Below are positions 21,801 through 25,399 of a stretch of DNA of 25,399 nucleotides, one piece after another. Position 1 is the first letter of the stretch; each line of letters begins with the position of its first letter. The notes beneath the pieces are model-generated. The model was not told the origin of the DNA and did no database searches. It saw nothing but the letters and a program-made list of their open reading frames with translations. Both the position numbers and the translations under genes were made by a program. The stretch is from a virus: the IMG/VR virus record IMGVR_UViG_3300032516_005962, positions 1 through 25,399 of that record, one strand, 5' to 3'.

Positions 21801-24417
21801 GCGCGCGCAGTGTCCCCTGCAACCGTTCGAGCCGCCCCGCCTCCCGCGCCAGGTCCTCCTGACTGCGCTGCCCGCGGCCCTTCGCCCGTGGGACAGACTT
21901 TAGTCTGTCGATGGCAGCCGTCAACTTCCCCGCCGCCTGCCTCAATCCGGCGATAACTATGGCATTCTTAGGCGCTACTTTTCGCGCCGGCTTCTTCACC
22001 CCGGAGGCCTCCAGTGCCGCGTCGAGTTCCGCCCGCACTTGCCGCGCCGCCTGGCGCATCGCTTCCGGGGTCTTGGCCGGCTCGGGCACGGTCAACCCGA
22101 GTTGCGCGGCGTAGTGCTGGAGCGACCGGACGTAGGTCTCGAGGGCTTTCCGCCGCTCCGGCGCCGTTCCCCGCGCGATCTCCAGGCTGGCGTACTTCTC
22201 GATCGCGTCCGTCTGCCGCTTCACGGCCTCGACCATGAGCGCCTGGTCTTTGCCCAGCCGTGGCACAGGCTTTAGCCTGTGAGGTTCCGCCGCCGGCGCC
22301 GCCGCCCCGCGCTCCGCCGCCGCCGGGACTCGCTCGACGACCTGCTCTGCTACCTTACCTGCCGCACTAGCCAGCCGGGCGACCTTCGGGTTCAGTATCA
22401 CCAGTTGATCGCCGCTGGCCGCCTTGAAGAACTTGATGTCTTGCCCCGCCAGTTCGCGCACGTTGCGGAGGGCGACGGCATCGTACCGCTTCGCGAGCGC
22501 GTCCCAGAAGTTCGGGTCGTCGACTGGGAAGACTCGTTTGCCGGCCACCTCGGTCGCCTCCCGAACCGCCGCCCGAAGTGAATCCTCACTGTCGATGGTC
22601 AGGACGGTGGCCTTCGGATCCACCCGGTAGGAGACCGGCGCCAGATCCCGGGTCTCCCAGGCGCCCAGTTCCACCATCCACTTCTGCTGGTCGTAATCGT
22701 AAAACGGGCGCCCTTGGTGGACGTTCTCCTCGGTGCCCTCGACCACCTGGCCTTCGCCCGTTCTGACCTCGACCTTGCTCCAGCGTTCGTCGTCCAGGGA
22801 CAAGTACAGTCTGTCCCCGGCCTCTTTGCCGGTGCCCGTCTCGCGCCCGAGCCCCGGCGCCATACCGTGCACCGGGGCCCGGGTGGCCTCGAAGGGTTGG
22901 CCCGCCTCGAGCGCCGCCGCCGACTCCGGCGTCGTCCAGTGCCGGAAAACCCCCGGCTCAACCGCTTTTCCTAGCTGACTAGGAATTTCCTCGGCCGGTG
23001 CCTGCGCGGGCGCGGCGACCACCGCCGGTTCGACCTTGGCCGGGACCGCCTCCTTCAGCGGCAGGTCAGCCCCCTTCTGTAACTGGATCTCCCTCTCGGC
23101 AGCGGCACGTATGGCCTCGGCGGTTCGGCGGTCAACCCCTGCCCTCACCAGGTCCGCCACCACGGGCTGGCTTTCGGGCACGCGGGCAACTTGGGTACCC
23201 GGTGGCGCCTCCAAGGGCCTCCCCGTGGCCTCCCCGGCTCTTTGGTGCCTCAACGTCTCGTCGATGATCTGGTCCAGGAGACTGACCTGGTCCTTCGTCG
23301 GCGCCGGCCCCTTGGCCTCTGTTTCGACCTCAACTAGCCGCCCCTGGGCGTCCTGGACCTGGACTACCTGGCGCTTCACCGCCGGCCCGGGTTCGCTCGG
23401 CGGTTTCCCTGGCTGCGGTCCTCGCCCGGGTGGGCCACCGGCGGTGCCTCCAGGTGCCTGGAGGTCGGCCGCGGTTCGTTGACGGCCTTCTCTGGCCTCA
23501 CGGAAGGCATCCTGGAGTTCTGGGAGGCCGCGAGCGGCTGCCCGAAGCGCCAAGGCGCTCAGAAGGGCATCGACCCCGGCGAATCCCCAGTCTTTGGCCG
23601 CCCCGTGCGGATCCCCGGCGAGGTACTTTTCGGCACCGCTAACTGTAGCCTTTCCTGCCCCGACGCCAGCGACCCCACCAATCACCGCCAGTGCGCCTCG
23701 GTAGAGAACCTGCCCTACCCTCGGAATGGCCTGTAGACTCCCCAGAGCGGTGGCGCCCAGCAGGCTCTCCGCTGAGGTGAACCCCGACGCCTGCTCCGCC
23801 GCCGATCGCATCCCGGTCTGAAGGGCGGTTTCGCCAGGAGCCTCCGGAGGAAACAGCAGGTCGAACCGAAAAGTTGGCTCCTCGAGGGTCTTGGCCTGGC
23901 GCCCGGTGATGTTTCGCTGGACGAAATCGTCCACGAAGTCCGCGACCCGCTCAGCCGGACTCCACCCCTGCAGGGGTGCCGGCTGGGGTTGCCCTGGCCG
24001 CGGCGCCGCCTCGACCACCGGAGTCGTCAAACTCGGGGCCACCCGGAGGCGTTTGACCGCCTCGACCGCCTTCCCGACGAGGGGCCGCACGACCTCGCCC
24101 AGCGCCTCCATCTCCGGCTCGGCGACGATCGGGCCAGTGGCCTCTGGCACGTCCAGGCCCGGCACCACCGGCGCCCGTCCCGCCTCCGGCAACGGGCCCA
24201 GCCGCTCCATCCCCGGCACCGCCGGCGCCGTCTCCCGTTGCCGCTTCAGGTCCACCAGGGCCAGGAATCGGTCCTGTTCGATCGGCTCCATCCCTCCAAA
24301 CCGCTCCGGAGCCGCCAGTTTCAGGGCAGACCTGCGCTCCTCTGGGTCGAGCGCGTAGAACTTCGGCGTGGCGAGGAGATCCTGGAGGGTAACGGTCGTC
24401 TGGGCCGCCGCGGCCAT
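15859..24417 (-). CDS. Giant phage polyvalent protein: ART-like, ParB/DdrB-like, two HExxH metallopeptidases, membrane C-terminus
   Basis: 2852 residues in one frame. The N-terminus LLATPKFYALDPEERRSALK is phage-virion-like, with Gly/Ala-rich hydrophobic stretches near 215-290. ADP-ribosyltransferase-like region about 490-680: FRHWTTPESAAALEAG, RLYLSLDDE, YDAVALRN and DQLVILNP; the catalytic Glu is not certain. Then coiled coil and a Pro/Ala/Lys linker (about 930-1000). ParB/DdrB-like domain about 1010-1250: AADLVTSHDPNTFQPNPEYP and GRPLGGNGRALI. First zincin-like domain: HEVHH at 1568-1572, with AAELGAHL (Glu1622) as likely third ligand. Second: HEIGH at 2134-2138, with Glu2185 in KAEKMANLVAAY. 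The C-terminal third carries a hydrophobic helix (about 2551-2574) and resembles the tail domains of large polyvalent proteins. In that published class such proteins are packaged and injected to counter host functions. The next upstream gene ends 1 base before it. Confidence 0.88.
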   Translation of the reverse strand: MAAAAQTTVTLQDLLATPKFYALDPEERRSALKLAAPERFGGMEPIEQDRFLALVDLKRQRETAPAVPGMERLGPLPEAGRAPVVPGLDVPEATGPIVAEPEMEALGEVVRPLVGKAVEAVKRLRVAPSLTTPVVEAAPRPGQPQPAPLQGWSPAERVADFVDDFVQRNITGRQAKTLEEPTFRFDLLFPPEAPGETALQTGMRSAAEQASGFTSAESLLGATALGSLQAIPRVGQVLYRGALAVIGGVAGVGAGKATVSGAEKYLAGDPHGAAKDWGFAGVDALLSALALRAAARGLPELQDAFREAREGRQRTAADLQAPGGTAGGPPGRGPQPGKPPSEPGPAVKRQVVQVQDAQGRLVEVETEAKGPAPTKDQVSLLDQIIDETLRHQRAGEATGRPLEAPPGTQVARVPESQPVVADLVRAGVDRRTAEAIRAAAEREIQLQKGADLPLKEAVPAKVEPAVVAAPAQAPAEEIPSQLGKAVEPGVFRHWTTPESAAALEAGQPFEATRAPVHGMAPGLGRETGTGKEAGDRLYLSLDDERWSKVEVRTGEGQVVEGTEENVHQGRPFYDYDQQKWMVELGAWETRDLAPVSYRVDPKATVLTIDSEDSLRAAVREATEVAGKRVFPVDDPNFWDALAKRYDAVALRNVRELAGQDIKFFKAASGDQLVILNPKVARLASAAGKVAEQVVERVPAAAERGAAAPAAEPHRLKPVPRLGKDQALMVEAVKRQTDAIEKYASLEIARGTAPERRKALETYVRSLQHYAAQLGLTVPEPAKTPEAMRQAARQVRAELDAALEASGVKKPARKVAPKNAIVIAGLRQAAGKLTAAIDRLKSVPRAKGRGQRSQEDLAREAGRLERLQGTLRALAEAMEADRLPPSLAKVRNRTQVQQLLELEHYPGPGPLKTAGMNDEAGFDEARGDLLKLAPAAAELKPAAPVVAPKAKPEPVAAAAAPAKPTPVKAKPEVAPQAKPPAPEKPLEPAKARVSAREVKHKRVVAGLAVRMESGDATAILVPGEDRRYPAQYRLIEAADLVTSHDPNTFQPNPEYPYVNDRDYTKAVNQQRVRLNRSPAKFDPAWLVTDDPGPEQGPTMIDRYGRPLGGNGRALILKWVYEHEPGLAQKYRDYLAGKARNFGLDPVRLNEFRQPVLVRVIQTPDEELDPQEAITDLNKTGTAALTPAERALADSRRVSQETLDFIAGKIDEQGPEGTLLQALEGDGGPAVIARLVADGVITDQAKGEYIEERAVKGTARKYELVTEEGKRRIARLLVGRLFRDTNQFEAAPPELRAKLERLVAPIVRVAQRGDWNILGWVREAIDLLEEMRAHGVRSVADYIGQATLWPTTEGYSQPAIAIAKTLQLGPVNAAKVFRAFAGEEANGRPGAPASFFTPLTPEEAFRAAFIEKREEIEKAERRPKAKGAGAGEPVVFMREQLPAAFERTARRGETWHLRGKPLKPWRGYDTGREMGADAEARLIQGGTQDPTLVLVNQQAMLVLQEAEQVHGPLGGWLMEAYRVTRVIRRLRTVRDSAANAFADVLEAAGAETGHVVVVQAGPTAVRAARHEVHHAQQFQISPEVRNLMGEDGAVYFLTDPLADAATDNLISRGYPRDTEILAAELGAHLAEGPVGWRLLGLDREQARYLIRRYLEYIVAAHGREALAVFRRAAPDFRRVLADVQRLSEQPGEAARGLPGGELRRDVRQDVSGRPAEAGPTLQRELFPDFDTGKQREAEAEQQRRIEAERLTAEFNSALTRQNARRKLRKAAGVTQPGLFSEEPAPPQGELFDPKFDALPEEGLFGDEPLLMRMITPAPAAAAAPVASVSGPVTGEPSPMIEGLRAAADAVREFRQDVRKTFAPASLDVMARQSALSLRAHGAETARAFDHAEAALRKARKFFRGQPHEFVSTFIHRMEEGQAQENTDLDAIAGLFRNLLDNHRREVQGLGEGKLTAYYETYFPHIWKRRSTEERTKIWRAIFGRRPLEGPKAFLKKRTYLFFREGLEAGLEPVSWNPVDLVLLKLREMDRFLLAHRFIREMKDLGLARFVPALGGRPPFGWTETPDPIGTVWGPPEIKVREAFDAEMMRGLEEFAKSLGITHERLATLRGPAWGYAQPGKGEVKTRFAGPESVLVHEIGHVLDHRYKLSQQVVKTKPHREELRLLADLRLGGEPPAHFRRYVRRKAEKMANLVAAYVHAPEAFERVAPATFTWFEDFIEAHPELARLKEIRYGMELAEGSATYPLGGFVLKGKWFMPESAVVVLKNFLSPGLRQKGWFRPLLGSANLMVQWSLSFSGFHLGFTSVDAATSKLAIALKYLAAGMPLKAVQRVLEVPISPVQNVLKGNKVIREWFAATNQDPETVKIIEAMLAGGGRARMDPVYRTKFRERLADFWTAKNPAGVLLTALPAVMETAAWPIMEWVVPRQKLGVFADMAQFELARLPQNATREEVRQVFARCWDSVDNRMGQLVYDDLFWNRAVKDLGMISVQSLGWNLGTFRELGGGYIDYARQAGRIGRRIVGRRPAPPAGGEPPAGGGPPPEFGAPGRPEFTHRMAYVLALPMLIGFMGAVYAYLRWGRLPDDRKDYFFPRTGNYDEQGRPERFSWPGYMKDQVHWLGLGLGQAHPLQAARNKLNPLVGRTADVLTNEDFWGTMIHDPHDPAYKQVLDSLKYFTGIRPYAFQNIQRERQRGAGVAMQVLPMIGITAAPSYVTQTPAEALQAELLGERRPAGAQPKESYARARARADVAQALRQHKPAGPIIAEQMKAGNLTREDLVRVLRQATTDRFTRGFKSLGLDQALDVWQLANAEERGKVRGVLILKVLSGLQTKSPEELSVLRQHHGAAIRDLVKGGQKP
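19270..19285. repeat. REP-like palindrome in the giant gene (copy 3)
   Basis: GCCGGCT-TC-AGCCGGC, a perfect 7-bp stem, with GGG before and CGTCCGG after. In the giant protein it is read as SGRPAEAGP near residue 1710, in the linker after the first metallopeptidase domain. Another frame reads DGRLKPAP, the usual read-through of this family. Confidence 0.65.
21888..21909. repeat. REP-like palindrome in the giant gene (copy 2)
   Basis: GTGG then GACAGACT-TT-AGTCTGTC (stem 21892-21899 with 21902-21909). The minus strand encodes DRLKSVPR near residue 838, inside a coiled-coil linker region. Confidence 0.75.
22264..22281. repeat. REP-like palindrome in the giant gene (copy 1)
   Basis: CACAGGCT-TT-AGCCTGTG, a perfect 8-bp stem preceded by TGG. 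The minus strand encodes HRLKPVPR near residue 714, just after the ADP-ribosyltransferase-like region. Confidence 0.78.
23963..23978. repeat. 16-base perfect palindrome in the giant gene
   Basis: CACCCCTGCAGGGGTG is fully self-complementary. It is read as APLQGWSP near residue 149, in a Pro-rich linker between the N-terminal motif and the first hydrophobic stretch. Its sequence differs from the REP-like family, and its flanks are also GC-rich. Confidence 0.6.
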
Positions 24418-24418
24418 C

Positions 24419-25384
24419 TCACCTCTTCTGCGCCTTCCGCTTGTCGGCTTCCAGTTCGGCGAATAATGCGGCTCCGGTCCCCTTCTTCGGTGCCGGCGTT
24501 GCCGGGGCCGCCCCAGGGCTTTTGCCCTCGCCGAAATCTGTGATGGCCTGCATCAGTTCCTGTGGACTCATCTGGCCGACCGTCCGCGGCTTCACCGCGC
24601 CGCCGCGAGCCTTCCGCAGGATCGGTAGGTACCGTTTCTTCACCGTGCCGGTCTTGTCCCGTTCGACCAGATCATCCAGTGTTGTCCGGATCCGTTTCTC
24701 GTCCGCCTCCGTGCCCGCCCGCTGAACCACCTCGCTGGCGACGAGGTCATCGAACTCGGCCTCGCGGTCCTTGCGCTCCAGTCGCCGCTGGTTGGCCGTC
24801 GTCACGTCGCGCGCCTCCGTCCGGATCCGCGCCACGTCCTCCTGGGTTTTTCGGAGCTTCGTGCTCTCGCCGGCGGCGAATGTCTGGCGACTGGTCTCGC
24901 GCGCCCCCGCCGCCACGTCGCTTTCCCGCCCGGTGATCACTGGGATCATGGCGCGGTTGACCCGCCCCACTCCCGGCACGTCAACCTGCGCCGCTTCCTC
25001 CTGAACAGGCAACAGGGCGCGCGCCTTCCCGACCGCGAGTTGAGTCTCAATGTCCCCAAGACTCTTCAACTCGCCGACCTTGCCCGCCAGTTCACTGGCG
25101 CGTTTCTCCTCGGTCGTCGGCACGTAGTACCGCCGGCCGCGGTAGGCCACCGTTCGGTCGGTCGGCGTCGGTATCTGCGCCGGGACAACCGTCCGTTCTG
25201 GGGGCAGCCCCAACCCCGGCGCCCCCGTGAACGTCGGCCCGGGCAGTTCCGCCTGGTGCCTTCCCTCGGTCATCGGCCTGGCGCCGCCCTGGAGCAACCC
25301 GAGGTTCGCCTGAAGTTCCTGCAACTCGTTTTCGCGTTTTTCTCGCCGGATGGCGCGTTCGAGCGCTTCTTGCTGCATGCTCAT
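24419..25384 (-). CDS. Coiled-coil phage virion-type protein, possibly extending past the window
   Basis: At least 321 residues. The first ATG in the window is at 25384, with a second two codons later. There is no clear ribosome site, and the frame stays open to the right edge (codons read QALRG before the ATG), so the true start may lie outside. The protein is rich in Glu, Arg, Lys and Gln with long helical stretches (LERAIRREKRENELQELQAN, later KLRKTQEDVARIRTEARDVT), a central RGRRYYVPTTEEKRASELAG and a Pro/Ala/Lys tail. It lies one base upstream of the giant gene. By position it may be an internal core or ejection protein acting with the giant protein. No family is recognised. Confidence 0.65.
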   Translation of the reverse strand: MSMQQEALERAIRREKRENELQELQANLGLLQGGARPMTEGRHQAELPGPTFTGAPGLGLPPERTVVPAQIPTPTDRTVAYRGRRYYVPTTEEKRASELAGKVGELKSLGDIETQLAVGKARALLPVQEEAAQVDVPGVGRVNRAMIPVITGRESDVAAGARETSRQTFAAGESTKLRKTQEDVARIRTEARDVTTANQRRLERKDREAEFDDLVASEVVQRAGTEADEKRIRTTLDDLVERDKTGTVKKRYLPILRKARGGAVKPRTVGQMSPQELMQAITDFGEGKSPGAAPATPAPKKGTGAALFAELEADKRKAQKR

Positions 25385-25399
25385 CCCGCGGAGCGCCTG

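Noticed and set aside
22796-22820. Inverted repeat GGGACA...TGTCCC resembling the REP family
   Set aside because: It encodes DRLYLSLD, part of the ART-like core, and lacks the AGGCT/AGCCT core, so ordinary coding sequence explains it.
15859-24417. Giant protein as an N4-type virion RNA polymerase
   Set aside because: No T7-like polymerase motifs were recognised; the visible motifs are HExxH, ART-like and ParB/DdrB-like.
1-25399. CRISPR array, rRNA or insertion sequence
   Set aside because: No regularly spaced direct repeats of 25-40 bases, no rRNA signature and no transposase were seen on either strand.

Overview
The window is a GC-rich (roughly two-thirds G+C by eye) piece of a tailed-phage or prophage genome. 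The evidence is a near-complete packaging module (terminase small and large subunits and a portal cut off at the left edge), a 2852-residue virion-type 'polyvalent' protein, a tyrosine recombinase, a RecB/Cas4-like nuclease and a run of very small phage genes. No tail or capsid gene is visible. The portal and the giant internal-type protein would fit a short-tailed (podovirus-like) phage, but that is inference. Palindromes that read through proteins as RLKPVP- or DGRGSV-type peptides resemble repeats I remember from Acidobacteriota chromosomes, so an acidobacterial host is my best guess. It is not proven.

Layout. (1) Positions 5744 to 1, minus strand: a promoter with a perfect TATAAT and a structured leader lead into terminase small subunit, an RNA polymerase sigma factor, terminase large subunit, a zinc/helix-turn-helix protein, two small genes and the portal. 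(2) Positions 5745-6004: a divergent control region with iterated CCGAAA repeats and a consensus plus-strand promoter that puts the transcript start almost on the first ATG. (3) Positions 6005-11791, plus strand: early genes, namely a small basic protein, a winged-helix replication-initiator-like protein, an HNH protein and about a dozen tiny genes, most overlapping by 4 bases and several carrying Cys-rich zinc motifs. (4) Positions 15258 to 11799, minus strand: a recombination module (a frameshifted gene, a protein of unknown fold, a PD-(D/E)XK nuclease, small genes and a short tyrosine recombinase). It meets region 3 tail to tail with 7 bases between stop codons. (5) Positions 15341-15547, plus strand: a small Lys/Arg-rich gene divergent from region 4. 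(6) Positions 25399 to 15505, minus strand: virion genes, dominated by the giant protein, ending with a one-TM protein and a tiny acidic ORF.

How it may work together. Region 3 would start replication and take over the host early. The sigma factor encoded among the packaging genes is a natural late-gene activator. The nuclease, its neighbours and the recombinase would handle genome recombination and integration. The giant protein joins an ADP-ribosyltransferase-like domain, a ParB/DdrB-like domain, two HExxH metallopeptidase-like domains and a membrane-associated C-terminal region. By analogy with published phage polyvalent proteins it is probably carried in the virion and injected, acting against host defences at the moment of entry.

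The most unusual features are the giant protein, the REP-like palindromes inserted inside phage reading frames, an A8 tract that splits one gene, and a C10 tract across which two neighbouring genes would fuse if one base were lost.
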